From positions 2,790,001 through 2,854,000 of the forward strand of contig JAITYX010000026.1 in the NCBI GenBank assembly GCA_021018815.1: 64,000 bases of DNA, read 5' to 3'. Within the stretch, counting starts at the first letter, position 1. Every line of letters starts with the position of its first letter. The notes beneath the pieces are model-generated. The model searched no databases. It was not told where the DNA came from and saw nothing but the letters and a program-made list of their open reading frames with translations. Below, one piece after another: positions 46,108 to 57,975 of the stretch. This DNA comes from Talinum fruticosum (lineage: Eukaryota; Streptophyta; Magnoliopsida; Caryophyllales; Talinaceae). Position numbers and translations under genes: made by a program.

Positions 46108-49100
46108 AGAATAGGTGAACATACATGAGAGTAGGCCAAGCCTTTGATCTCAAACATAGCGTGCAAGCGGGGAAAAAACACAAACCCTAAAAAAATTACA
46201 GAACATCTCCGTTTCCTTTCACCATACCGGACTTACAACTCATCTAAGGGCAACTGTAATAGACATTGGGGTCAAATTGTATATATATATCAATCATTGC
46301 TTGACTCTAATACAAACACAACCATACCCAACCCACAAGAAACCTACATCCCATATAATTTCATATTGAATTTGTTTATAACAAACTAAAGAAATCATCT
46401 GTGTCTTGAAACAAAACATTTCTTAAGTATCTTGTCTCGACTTAAAACTTATACAATTATATATTAAACTAATGATATGATTCGGGAATAAAATAATTGT
46501 ATTACAATTTAAAATTATGTAAAAGAAACATTTTGTTTATAATTTATAATATTTATAAAAATATGTGTATGATATACCTTTTAAATAGGTTGATAAGAGT
46601 ATGATGTCATTGAACACTATTGACGTAACATAATTTATCATATTTATAAAATTATTTGTATGACACACTTTTTAAATAGGATTGATCCGAGTATTGTATT
46701 TATAATTAATAATAATTATTATAAAATTTTAAATTATAATATACATTAATCTAGGTTATCACAAGATATTTAATAGTATCTTGATGCAACACATCGTCAA
46801 CAAATCTAATACATTTATCCATCAAATTAAATTCTACAGTAACATGTATGACATTGAAGAAAGGTCATTCGGGGGCAGCCGAATTGACGGTTGTCAAAGT
46901 CTTAATTATGCTTTATCAATAATCTAGTCAATTAAAACTTTTTAACACCATCATTATTTTAACTTTAAATTTAATACATTAATGCCTTTTTCTCTATCCA
47001 CCAAAAGGTAAGTGACAAAGCCATGCGTATGATTCCTAAAATAAGGAGAAAAATAGGAAGAAGCAAGGCCAATAAGAGGATGCAAATGCAAACTCAAGTG
47101 CATTTAACTTCACGCATGATATTGATCCGAAGCAATAAAAGGTGCATGTAGTGTAATGTAATGGCAAATTAGGTTTTTGGCAACGTGTTCGGTGTCAGGC
47201 GAATTCAATACACCTGTTGGCTCTTGCTTACAAGGCTTTATTGTTATTAGATTCCTTACACGCAATATCGAATGTACTCACCTAGCTAGGAATCCTTTAA
47301 TTTGCTCTTGCGTATGCATCTTCTTTTTCGTTTTTAAAGTAGTAATACATGATTTCTAGGTTTAGTATTCAACTCATCCACTTGTTTAATTGACTAGGTG
47401 ATGAAAACGTTTAACTTGTCCACCGATTTTCTTATTTTGTCAATTCAACTCAAAATATCTGTCACCCTTTTAGTTAACTTATTTTTAAAAATTTAAATTT
47501 ATACATTTAAATTTTGAATAATCTTTCATGACAATAATAAAATGTCTCAATTCATCTTGCTAGATTTGCAAGAATAATATTTTCTCTTTTTATGAGTAAG
47601 ATACCGTGATTGACTAAGATCAACAAGTTCAAAGGGTACATATGCAATACATGTATGGTATTTGAAATGTTGCAATAGGCAAAAATTGAAATGCTATCAA
47701 AATATTGCACATACATGCTACAAGTTTATTTTGCATTTAAAAAAATCTATCTTTTCTAAAATTAATGTTGTATTCTAAGAGAATTTCAAATTATTTACCA
47801 TATATTCTTCACTTTATTATCAATAAAAAATTAAAAATTTAATTTAATAGAAAAAATTATATGTCAAATGCAACACTATTTTGCCTAAAGTCTAGGATAA
47901 AAATTAAAAATGATACAAATAACAACATGGAGCCTAGTATGTTATGAACTAAAAACAAATAGAAAATAATTTAACTTTATACAATGATTTATTTATAAGA
48001 TTTTTCTATTTAAATTTTTAAATAAAGTCACAACTATATTATACCCGAATGATTGATAAATTGTTCTCCTCCTCTACTTCCTCCTTTAAAAAGCCATAAA
48101 CTCTCAACGAATAAACCAAACCTTCATCTACTCCAATAACCTTCATGTACTCCAAAAGAGTATGCTATTAGCTTGTTGGTGGTAAGCCCCAATTCTCATA
48201 CTTACTAGAGTTTTAATTAAATTTAAGGTGTTCATTATAGTTTTCTTATATTTCTTTTCAATCAATTTTCTCTCGATTTTGTGACAGTTATGCAATACCC
48301 GGGTATCTAGGCACTCACCTGATGTGAATTAATTTGCCAAGGTTGATTTAATTCCATGTTATTTATTTATATGCTTACATTGCTTGCCTTTATGATTTCA
48401 AGAGTTAAAACTTTAGACTCTTGAGTATGACTCATACTGACGTGAGAGAGAGAAAAAGAAAAGGCAATAGGAAGAGAGTGAGATGCACTAAGCAAGGACA
48501 GAGAGGACAACAGGAGAGAGGTAGTGAGCGAACAGAGAAGCGAGAGGAAGAAGGAGAAGCAGACTAGGGATTGGAACTGACACCGAGAGCGAGAAGAAGG
48601 CGGAACAAGCATCACGCAAAAAAGGAGAAGGAGGCGAAGAAGGAGAAGGGGACCCGAAAAGGAAGAAGAAAGAGGAAGCATAAACACCTAACTTGACTCC
48701 TTTTAACTTTAATTGTTCAAACTCTAAGAAATCAAGGTGAGTAGTTTAACTCTTTCCTTTAAACCTAAATGGATTAGGTGGATTAACTAAAATTGGTTAA
48801 TGAATTTTAAAAATCCTCGGCTTAATTGAAGAAACTAGACACCTAAATCCACTAATTAGCAACTCGCATTAAGAATTTTATGATGTAGATATCATATTGT
48901 GAATCATGGGTTTGCAAAAGTAATAAATGTTTAGAAGTCATTGTATATGAGTTATCTAACTTCCATGTTTATAATTGTTGGAATGTTTCTTGAATTAAGG
49001 TAGGAGAACAAGAATCTTGAAACACAGTTTTTATGTCGGATTTTTCCCTTGCTTTGTTTGCTATTTGATTTTTCGTGTCCGCATGGATGGAAAACAATTG

Positions 49101-49887
49101 CTAAAATGTGTACTCGAGATTCATCCTAATTTATGGAAATTCTTTTGTTAAATTTGGTGAATTTAGGATGAACAGAATCTATATTGTGAATTTATCTAAG
49201 AAATTATCCTATTTTGGAAAATTGGGGATTGTTTGCATTATTTGGTCAATATAGGTTGTTAAGCAATGTTAATGGGTTTAAAATGTCTATGATGGAGTAG
49301 AAAAGTTGTGAAACTATAGGAAACTCATGTGGGAACAATATAGGATTAATTGTATTTATAAACACCTAGTTCTACTAACTAAAACCCCAATATTGATATG
49401 CTTATTACATGATTCGTTTTTCCTTTAAAGTAGGTTGATTGTGAGGCTGCATGTGGGAACCCTCGAATTTGTGAATTCCCGTATAGGATTATTGGAGTTC
49501 TTTTTTGTGAAGTTGCTATTTATGAGTTTGACAAGAGTGTAATATGTTTGGATTAGCCATGTCTTGCTGGTGAATTATGATTTGTGGAATAGCCCTTTAC
49601 ATACGTATTGTCTATCACAACCTTATTATTTATATCTATTAATATATAATGGAGGAGTTCCTTTACTCTTCTCCACTTAATTGTAGGGTTTAAATTGATT
49701 TGCAACCCTTGATTAAATTAGAGAATTAATTTTAGCTGTTAATATTTTTTGTTAACTCGCCTCTCTTTGCCTCTCTATTTCCATTTTTCTTCAATCCTCT
49801 CTCGTAATTGCTGCCCCCTTCCCCCACCCATGTCTCGCTCTGTCTCTTCCCCTCTTTCTATGTGGTAGTTACACCCCTCCCCTCACA
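46108..49887. other. 3.8 kb without recognisable gene
   Basis: AT-rich sequence with no protein domain I recognise on either strand. A partial tandem duplication occurs at about 46539-46606 and 46631-46697. A purine-rich tract (48440-48680) is followed by 'atcaaggtgagtagttt', which could be a leader with a splice donor. A CT-rich stretch lies at 49760-49880. It may be decayed Ty3 interior or an unrecognised LTR. Open frames here (for example 48367-48687 minus) are composition artefacts. Confidence 0.4.
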
Positions 49888-51387
49888 CACTACTGCATAT
49901 ATAACTTTTAACTACGGTTGATTTTCGACGGTTAAAAGGAAAAGCTGTCATGAAAAATGAGGCGGTGGCATTTTTGTAAAGAACCGGCCTTTTATAAACC
50001 TATGACGACAATTCATTGAAAGTACCGTCGTCATAGGTGGAGCTGTCAACTTTTGACTACGGTTACTGGAAAAGAATCGTAGTTATAGGTTATATATATA
50101 ATGACGGTTCACCAAAAGAACCGTCGTTAAAAGTGGAAAGCTCACATTTAACAACAGTTCTTTAATTGAACCGTCGTTAAATATCTTTTGACAAAAACCT
50201 ATATTTTTAGGTCAAGTCTTTTCAATTTCAGGAAACCCTAATAACACATACCCCTTTCTTTCTCTCTCACTCTCTCTCTCTCTATGGAATGCGCTGCTGA
50301 AATTTCCTCCCTTCTCTCTCTCGGTCTCCATCGAATGCCCCCACGCTCTCCCTCTTCTCGGTCTCCCATCCCACCACTTTCTAGCCATTTCCTTCGGAGT
50401 AGAAAAGATGCTTCTCAAAGCTTTTCCAACTTTCTCTCTAGTCGCCAACAATGGCGATATCGTCAACAACGGTAACAACTCCGTTTCGTCTCTCCAATCG
50501 ACAAATTCTCTTAGTTTCGCTCCTTCCTCTCGCCCTCCAATCTTCTTCATTTGTGAAGCATTCCAATGGATTTGTGGCGTCGGCGACTTCGCCAAAGCTG
50601 AACAGTCGGCCTTTGGCTCGACGTCATTTTCAAGTCGTTCAAGGAGGTCAAGAAAGAGCATTCTATGGTGCCTATTGTGCCTTACGTTTCTCTCGCTCAT
50701 CAAAATTATGCGGATAAGTGTGAGGCTGCCATTAATGAGCAAATCAATTGAGCTTCATTCCCTTGCCTCTTTTAATTTGAGTTTCTCGATATCGAATGCT
50801 AGCCGCTGAAATCAAGTGAGTTCTCCGGGGTAGCCGGTGATCTCAAGCGGGTAATTTGATGTTAAATTTTTCCGATTGTTTAGTGAGAGATTTTGTGTGT
50901 AATCGAGAATTCGAGAATTTAGTTAATTAGTTGGTATATTTTAGTTTTTTAGATCTGGCTTGCTTTTGTTCGTTTGATTTTCTAGTATTCAAATCTACTC
51001 TAGTGTTTGAATTTGGCACTGTTTCTATTGTTTGAGTAATTTTTTGTTCATTCGCTTGGTGATTGTGTTTTGCTATTGAACTCTTTAAAAAAGTTGTATA
51101 ATTTGAATAATTTGAGCCTGGAGTTTGAAAATTTTCTCCCTCAATAACTTAATTTTTTAAAAAAATAGTTGTACTTATAACTACAGTTACGGAGAAAGAA
51201 CCTTTGTTATAGAGGTCACCTATGATGACGGTTCTCTAGAAGAACCATCGTCATAGGTTCTCTTTTACTAATGTTTTGAACCATAGTAAAAGATACCCAC
51301 TTACAATGACGACCACATAGACGACGTTGATAACCAGTAAATAAAGGTCGTTTTGAACCGTAATTAAAAGTGGTTTTTGTAGTAGTG
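49888..51387 (+). mobile_element. Complete short CACTA element E3 carrying a ferritin fragment
   Basis: The left end is CACTACTGCATATA and the right end, inverted, CACTACTACAAAAA. A perfect 3-bp duplication ACA (49885-49887, 51388-51390) brackets it. The length is 1500 bp. Subterminal repeats at both sides carry variants of 'gaaccgtcgt' with 'aaa' or 'cataggt' (49930-50185 and 51175-51365). It has no transposase. The middle holds a host-gene fragment, so it is a Pack-type non-autonomous CACTA. The flanks join cleanly if the element and one ACA are removed. Confidence 0.92.
50408..50748 (+). pseudogene. Captured 5' fragment of a plant ferritin gene
   Basis: Three frames in sequence match chloroplast-targeted plant ferritin. 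50408 onward gives MLLKAFPTFSLVANNGD (transit peptide). The next frame gives SSSFVKHSNGFVASATSPKL and NSRPLAR (end of the transit peptide and extension peptide). From 50623 it reads [19 protein letters not shown] and then [20 protein letters not shown], ending at QIN, where the four-helix core should continue. Similarity stops at 50748. No intron interrupts the stretch. Ferritin stores iron in plastids; this piece lacks the helices and ferroxidase residues and has two frameshifts, so it cannot encode ferritin. Confidence 0.85.
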
Positions 51388-51390
51388 ACA

Positions 51391-52020
51391 TGATCCCTTC
51401 CTCTTATCTCATAACTCTCTTTCTCCTCGATATCTCTCTCACTCTCACTTTCTCTCTCACACAGTTCACCTCATCTTTATACTCTTCTCTTCCATCTACA
51501 TCCCCCGTGGCTAGAAGCACATAACCCCTATTCTCACTACTATCTTTCTCAATAAAGTTGCTGGGGTGGAGCTTTGCAAAGAAGTACATAAATATGCTTG
51601 AATGAGGAAACAAATTCAGTATTGAGTGCTCACTGTTCAAGGTGAAATCGTAGGGTCAATTCACAACGGCCATTAAAGCAGCACAAACAAGACAGATTAA
51701 TGACCAAAGTAAAAATGTCATTGTGAAAACCCAAAAGCGTCTCATGTGTATTATTTCAAAAGTTATAAAATTACCCTAGTATTATTTACATTGACTTTTA
51801 TTAGTCCACGTTTTGCATTTTGTTTGAAACGAAAATTGAGAAAACAACATCGTGGGAATCTTAGGTTAGGGTGGGGGTGAGTGAAGGGGAAGATGTGCAA
51901 CACGACTTTAAACAAACTTTTAAAATTAAATTCTTTTATCTTTACATGAACACCCCTCCTAAAGTAAAAGAAAAAGAAAAAACCCACAAGACAGAGTTTC
52001 AAAGGCCTTAAAATTAAATT
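51391..52020. other. 0.6 kb without recognisable gene
   Basis: Starts CT-rich (51400-51500), then mixed sequence. It ends with a 20-bp direct repeat (51921-51940 and 52009-52028) at the point where similarity to the T2 PMD gene stops. No coding region is supported. Confidence 0.4.
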
Positions 52021-53499
52021 CTTTTATCCGGACTTGTTCTTCCGGAGTGTGTTGAGCCCACAACTCAACAATTTTGAATGCCTCAAAAAGAAGGGTGTAT
52101 TTAAAGAAATTAGCCCAAGGAAAACGACTAGCAATGGGACTGAAAAGATGACGCAAATAATCACGGTTTTTATACAAGTCCTAGTCATAAACTAAAGGTT
52201 CCCCGAGAAGTCCAAACTCGAAAGAACGACAAAGCTAAGAGGCGTGATGGTCATTTCCCCAAATGGCAAATGAAATGTGTTAGTGGTATCCCAAAACCAT
52301 TCACTATTGGCCTGGGTAGAGTCACGCTCCTTCCGATCACATAAATGGTTCGGAGTAATAAAGAAAGGACCAAACTCGCATCTGTTCATGATGTGCTCCA
52401 AGGGGTAATTAGGGGTGGCAGAAAAACCCAAATCCGTTTAAAACCCGCCCCATTTAAAACCCTAATGGGTGTTAAAAAATTTTAAAAAATGGGTATGGGC
52501 GGGTATGGTTAAAATGGGTATAGGGCGGGTATGGGTATGGGTTTAGGCTTCACCCGCCCCATACCCGCCCCATATAACACCCATAACCCATACCCGCAAT
52601 ACCCGCCCCGTACCTGCCCTAGACCTACCCCACTTAAATATCCATAAATTGTTTTGTTAAATGGTTAAAAAAAAGCTGAGAAAAATTGTTTATGAGAGAC
52701 ATAAGGACCAAATTTTGGGCCCAGGCCCAAATTTTAGGCAAAAAAAAAATAAGAAACCCTAGTTGTTTGGTTAGATACTATTTTCAATTTTTCAAGTACT
52801 TTGACAACTTTGAAACTTTCAAGCAAATGGATATTATAATGTACTAAATATGGATTATTTGTGATTGTGAAATGTTTATGTCATGTTAGCAAGGTCGTTG
52901 CACAACTACAACCTGCAAGTTTGTGAATTGTTGATTTTTTTTTTTTGGTTGAATTATGAGAACTATTAAATATGGGTTTAATATGGGAATTATTATTTTT
53001 AGTCTATTTATACCCAAATAAAACCCACATACCTGCAAAACCCGATGGGTATGGGTATGGGTATGGATTTTTAACACCTAGTGGGTATGGGTATGGGTAT
53101 GGGTATGGGTACGTATTTTGAAAATGGGTATGGGTGTGGGTATAGGAAACCCGCCCCATACCCACCCCATTGCCACCCCTAGGGATAATTCCTCTCCTTG
53201 AATGTCTTGACAAATTTTCGGATAGCACGTCTGCTCTAAATAGTGCCCTTCTACAAAATGAAAATCAAACAACATTTTAGTTAATAGAAGTACCTCCCCA
53301 AATATGCAAAGGAAGAAACTCATGCCAACAAGCTTACCGAGGAAAGATAGCAAGAGCGGAGACATGACTCTCGGCCTCCACTAAAAGGTCACTCGGGGCA
53401 TGTAATCGTGGTGAGGGCTCCATTCCCATTCCAAGAAGTTATCATGGTCTAGACTTTCAGCTCTTGTCCTTCGACGGGATGAGTATGCCTTCTAGACAT
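52021..53499 (-). pseudogene. T2 antisense PMD-like gene, interrupted by hAT H1
   Basis: The minus-strand ATG at 53499 opens exon 1 (MSRRHTHPVEGQELK, with a stop soon after). A GT...AG intron lies at 53251-53337. Exon 2 continues to 53190, is interrupted by H1, and resumes at 52409. It encodes NRCEFGPFFITPNHLCDRKE, TFHLPFGEMTITPLSFVVLS, then NRDYLRHLFSPIASRFPWAN and FEAFKIVELWAQHTPEEQVR. This is the PMD core. Similarity ends near 52028 within the domain. The gene is antisense to the T2 LTR at 54269. Confidence 0.75.
52410..53181 (+). mobile_element. Non-autonomous hAT element H1
   Basis: The terminal inverted repeats are TAGGGGTGGCA on the left and TGCCACCCCTA on the right. The flanking 8-bp duplication is GGGGTAAT (52402-52409) against GGGATAAT (53182-53189), one mismatch. 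It is 772 bp with no transposase. Both subterminal regions are full of 'gggtat' and 'cccgcccc' type repeats on both strands (52490-52620 and 53040-53165). Short minus-strand frames with TyrPro repeats or ThrHis repeats are artefacts of these. Confidence 0.9.
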
Positions 53500-53635
53500 T
53501 TTTGAATAAATTGTGTTTGAAAACCAAGCTACTTTTCTCAAGACAAGTATGAGCAAACTAAAGAAAAGTTAGAGCAAGCAAGAGGAAGCAAAGAGAGGAG
53601 CAAGTGAAGTATGAAAAATGAACACACCAAACCTT

Positions 53636-53645
53636 CTTTTTATAG
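53636..53645 (-). promoter_or_regulatory. TATA box of the T2 PMD gene
   Basis: On the minus strand this reads 'cctataaaaag', 137 bases before the ATG, followed by the same 'tgtgttcatttt' leader as in T1, T3 and T4. Confidence 0.6.
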
Positions 53646-54253
53646 GAAACTAGGCCAAGCCTCACAAGGATTCAAGACAAAATGCAAAACACAAGAGGAG
53701 ACCAAGCATGGAATCCCGCGAGACAAAGCCTACCCAAAGGCTAGCCGGCGTCACCTCGGTGGTAGCTTGTAGGTGTATTTGGTGGCCAGGTTTGTGAAGT
53801 CCCATCGAGCATGGAAAATGGCTTCTTTGGAGCCTTATGCATGCAAGTGGGTCATTGGACCCATAATTTTAACTTTATCATATCCAAATTTTCGATCTGT
53901 ATTCAATCTGAATTATCTAGGTAAAATACTAAACTGTCATAAATACGATTATCCACTAATGAGTGTGTTAGTACAGCGAGATTATTAGGCCAAGCTTCGG
54001 ATCAAGAGATGATCAAAGCTTCGGCAAAAAACCACCGAGCTTCAGGACTTTGATTAAGCCAACCTTAGGATCCTTTGACCGGAATTCAAGACGCATGCAT
54101 CACGATCAAGTCCAGGCCCTCATCTCGGAATTCGGGTTTGACGAGCATCCAATTCCAAACACCGGCGAATCAATCGGCTTTCGAAGCAATGCCGAAAAGC
54201 GAGATAAGTACCCTTTCTTGTCTACTTTAACCTTTCGTCTTTCGGACTCGGTC

Positions 54254-54266
54254 AAAGTGGGGGCTA
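54254..54266 (+). other. Polypurine tract of T2
   Basis: 'aaagtgggggcta' stands just before the LTR start TGTAGACACC. The corresponding minus-strand tracts of T3 (about 57976-57990) and T4 (61741-61757) are similar. Confidence 0.7.
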
Positions 54267-54268
54267 AC

Positions 54269-54395
54269 TGTAGACACCGAAAATGTGTCACTTTTATCTC
54301 TTTTATTTTCAGTATTTTATTTTGTCAACCCGGTGATGAAATCCCAATCCTGTTTGCAGATTACGATCACGGTTGGAGTATGATTGGCGTGACAG
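54269..54395 (+). repeat. Start of the T2 3' LTR (127 bp)
   Basis: TGTAGACACCGAAAATGTGTC is followed by 'tttatctcttttattttcagtatttta', matching the inverted right ends of the T3 and T4 LTRs. It is cut after 127 bases by the left end of T3, which has the opposite orientation. Confidence 0.75.
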
Positions 54396-57300
54396 TGTAG
54401 GAACCACCAGCCCCGTCCGTCCATCCGTTCCTCTGTGGAGGGAGAAACTAGATCTAGAAGTAGACCAAAGCTTTCCCACGAATGTCGAGTCTCTTTTTGA
54501 AGATGATTTTTAAAGATGGTTTTGAAAATTTATTAGAAACGGGGATGTACCTCTTATTGAGATTTTTATTTTTATAAGTTGATTTGAAATAGATTAATCG
54601 AAATAATGATTGGCGATTTTATTAATTATTTATTTCAAACATTATTTTTAGAAGCCTAGAGATGTTATTTCATAACTTAAGAAAATAACAAAATTAGGCT
54701 TTTTTACGCCACAAGGCTTATGGGCCAAAACGGTGTAAAAACACCGGTTTGGAGCAAAGCCTTGTCCGGCGCCGACCATATGTCGTGACTAAGGTGATCG
54801 AGTCTTGCTCCATGGCTTAAACCGTTAGAAATAAAATTTAATTTTTTGTCATTTTAAGTCGAAATGCCGAGGAGTGTTTTAAAGAGAAATAAAAAGGAAG
54901 ATAAGAGCCGCCAGTCAATTTTGAGAAATAAAAGATAACAAAAATAAATAAAAGACCCTTTTAATCTTAGTGTAGAACATACTAAGCTTGAAGGAATTTT
55001 GAAATTTGAATTCATCGGTCTAGAAATGAGAATCTAGATTTGGGGGCGAAGGTACAAAACGTAGGGATAAACCATTTTATCCCACCCGTCAACAGACGAC
55101 CTTTACTAGTTTGAGATGTGAGTTTAGGAAACGCGTTTCGATCAAGCACACAACATACGAATATAGGAATTTAAATCAACCAACGCATGGAATAGAGCAA
55201 TAAAGCAAATCGAAAGTAATAAAAGAAAAGCGATAAAGAAAGCGGTAAAGGAAAGCGATAAATAAATTACAATGGGCGGGGAGCAATTGAAAACAATTAC
55301 ATCTTTGTATCCATAATATCGAAAGCAATAAAAATGCAATAATTAGATAAAATGTTAAAACCGCGAAGGTAATAAACGCCCTCAGGTTGTCCACCTACTA
55401 ATCTTGATCTCAAACTGGATCCGTGAGCGTGACGATGGTGAATTGAAAGCGGTTTTTTTGAGTTTTGGGTGAAGTTAGAATGATCAATTTGAATGGTGAA
55501 GGTTTAGAGGATCGAATAAGATGACACAATGCTTAGTTAGATTTCAATAGCCCTTAGTTAGATTTCGGCACGGCTTTGCATAAGAAATGGCCATTTATCA
55601 AATAAGAAACTAAGCTCTCTACTAATAGTGAAGAAATAAGATGAAAAAATGAGCTAAGAGCCTCTCAATAACCGTGCAAAATGCAACAACGAATCGGCGG
55701 AAAATCGAAAAACCGAACCAAATCTCTATGAACCGGAATCCCACAAACAAAGTCGAGAATCACGGCACCGTTAAATTAACGACGTCGTATGGTCAAACCA
55801 CCCTTCCATGTTGTAGCTAGTTTCCGGAGCAAAACACGGTGCTTTGGAGAAAATACCCTCGAAATGCGGCGATTGGTCAAAGACGGTGTCATATTGCACG
55901 GTTGGCTTCCGTGTCTAATAAGTGCCATAATTACATCGGATTTCATAAGAGGTTGTTTGTCATAGGAGGTTGTTTGTCATTTTTGAGGATTTATATTCAT
56001 ATTTATGTACTTTATGCCCCATTTATGCTTTGCACTTAAGTTTTGCGTTTTTGGTCTATTTCTATAGCTTCCTATTGATTTTTAGTCATATTTTCAGTCT
56101 AAAGCTATTTTGAGTCTATGTTTCTAACTTCCTTATTGAAAGACCTTTTTGATGACATATTATAAGTTTAATTTTGTTGAGGAACAAAAAAGACATGAAG
56201 CGAGAAAGTAAGAAGGTTGGTAACGGACACTTTTTACTATCTAAATCATTTTTTCCCACACTTATGAAGCAAGTATAATGATGAAAGAATTAGAAACTAG
56301 ACTCAATGAGCTTTCCGGCAAATCAAGAATCGCATCATTTGGACATCGGACGAGGAAGTTATGATCGAATCAATTTGATGCATGCCTTCCAGACAACCAA
56401 CACGGGCAGCTTGTGTCGGTGGACACGACCCGTGTTAGAGGTAAGCTTGCTCATGAGCTTTTGCATTGAGAACAGGCAGCTCGTGTTAGTGGACACGGCC
56501 TGTTTTCGGTGTTTTCATCCAATTTTGATGCGCCGACGAACAAACACGGGTAGCCCGTGTCAAAGGACACGGCCCATGTTGGAGGTAAATTCTGCCGAGA
56601 CGATTCGATTTTGATAGTTTCAACTCTTGATTGCCTCTTAATGGCTTATTTAATCCGATTTTCATCTGATCTTGAGGCTATCCAATCCAAAATCCACCAT
56701 TCATCCTCCATATTCATCCATCACCATTTTTCCTTCATTCATCCACATCAAACCGAATTTTGAGGAGAAGGAGACTGAAGCGATTACGGGATTCCATTTG
56801 AAGTCGAGAGATTCAAGTGAAGTACTTCAAGTCTGTCATCTACTTGTTCGTTTCTTGCTATTTGAGGTTTGATTACCATGTATTGGATTTTATTTAAGCT
56901 TTCAATAATCATGTGTGAGTAGTTTAGTTTTTCTAGGAATTTGTAATCCGAAACAATGAACTTTAATTAGTTTTCCATGATTAGTGCTTGAATTCTGATT
57001 TTGATCAATAGAAGATTGTGTTTATCATGTTCATGAGTGTTTTGAAGGCCTAAATACTTGTGTTTAGAGATTAATATATCTTGTATTGAAAAGTGAAATA
57101 GAATAATTCGACAACCAACCTTTCTTACTAGTTTATGAAATTTGAGAAAAGAATAGTAAATTAGGGGATCACTTTCATAATTTGAAATCTTTAACTTTGA
57201 TTAACTTAAAATGCATACGAAAGTTGTTTGATAGGTTAATTAGAGCAATTCTATTAAGCATCGAAAGAGCGGTAGAATTTTATGATTATCGATCCTTGAT

Positions 57301-57975
57301 TTACTTGAAAGAATGATTGCACAATTTATGTTTAAATAATCAAACTCGTTGTTAGGAAAGCAAATCCCTAGATGCCTTTACCCATTGATTTAAGTTTAGA
57401 TTAATTTCCTTGATTTTAATATTTAGAACTAGTTTAGAGAAGCAAACTCCAAAAACCCGATTCGCTTAGCAATTGAGTAGAAGACTAGTTTAGAAAGTTG
57501 GTCGATCGAGTCCTTGTGGGATCTACCTTGGCTAGCTACAACTATACACCGTGTGCTTGCGGCCTTTCGAGTGTCTCGGTTGGATGCTTGGTGTAAAACG
57601 CAACGCTTTGGTGAATTTTTCCATAAAGCGCGGTGTCGGCCAATGCAAGGTCGTACGAACAAATTAAGCTATGTGTCTTGGTTGCACGTTGAAGACGAAA
57701 AGCAACGTTTAGCATGCGAGTAAGACTTGATGCACGAAGCCGGCCAAGGCTTGCCCGTGAGTGTAGACTCCGGCTTGCACCGGCCAAAACAAATTGGTTT
57801 GTGGACCGGCCCAAAGAAAATAAGGTTGATTTTTGTGGTTTACTAGCTTCCGTCGCGCCAATTAGACTCCGACCATGATCCGAATCCGCAAATAGAATTG
57901 AGATTTCATCAACAGTCGACAAAATAAAATACTGAAAATAAAAGAGATAAGAGTGACACGTTTTTGGTGTCTACG
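54396..57975 (-). repeat. 3' LTR of T3, interrupted by G2
   Basis: On the minus strand it starts CGTAGACACC at 57975 (first base altered) and ends GGTTCCTACA at 54396. Without G2 it is about 1.94 kb, close to the 1.99 kb of T4. It shares the 'ggcgaaggtacaaaacgtaggg' and 'cgacctttactag' block and an A-rich 'aaagcgataaag' stretch. No coding region is supported. Confidence 0.75.
55915..57548 (+). mobile_element. Probable solo LTR G2 inside the T3 LTR
   Basis: This 1.6-kb block has no counterpart in the T4 LTR and is bounded by a 6-bp direct repeat CCGTGT (55909-55914, 57549-57554). It ends 'gggatctaccttggctagctacaactataca', a type of ending I associate with Athila/Tat LTRs. If TG at 55912 is the true start, the duplication would not fit cleanly, so the limits are uncertain. 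Three tandem units of about 72 bp around 'acacgggcag' and 'ggacacg' motifs lie at 56398-56590. No protein domain seen. Confidence 0.5.

Noticed and set aside
46100..46130. Primer-binding site after the T5 LTR
   Set aside because: The sequence after the LTR end ('aataggtgaaca') does not match the 3' end of any tRNA I know.
48367..48687. 106-residue minus-strand frame of Leu and Ser
   Set aside because: It is the complement of a GA-rich tract; no conserved motif.
50212..50742. 176-residue minus-strand frame
   Set aside because: It is the shadow of the ferritin-like plus-strand fragment, which has recognisable protein similarity in sequence order.
53004..53365. Frames with TyrPro or ThrHis repeats, and a possible telomere-like array
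   Set aside because: They come from the GGGTAT repeats of hAT element H1. The unit is not the plant telomere repeat TTTAGGG.
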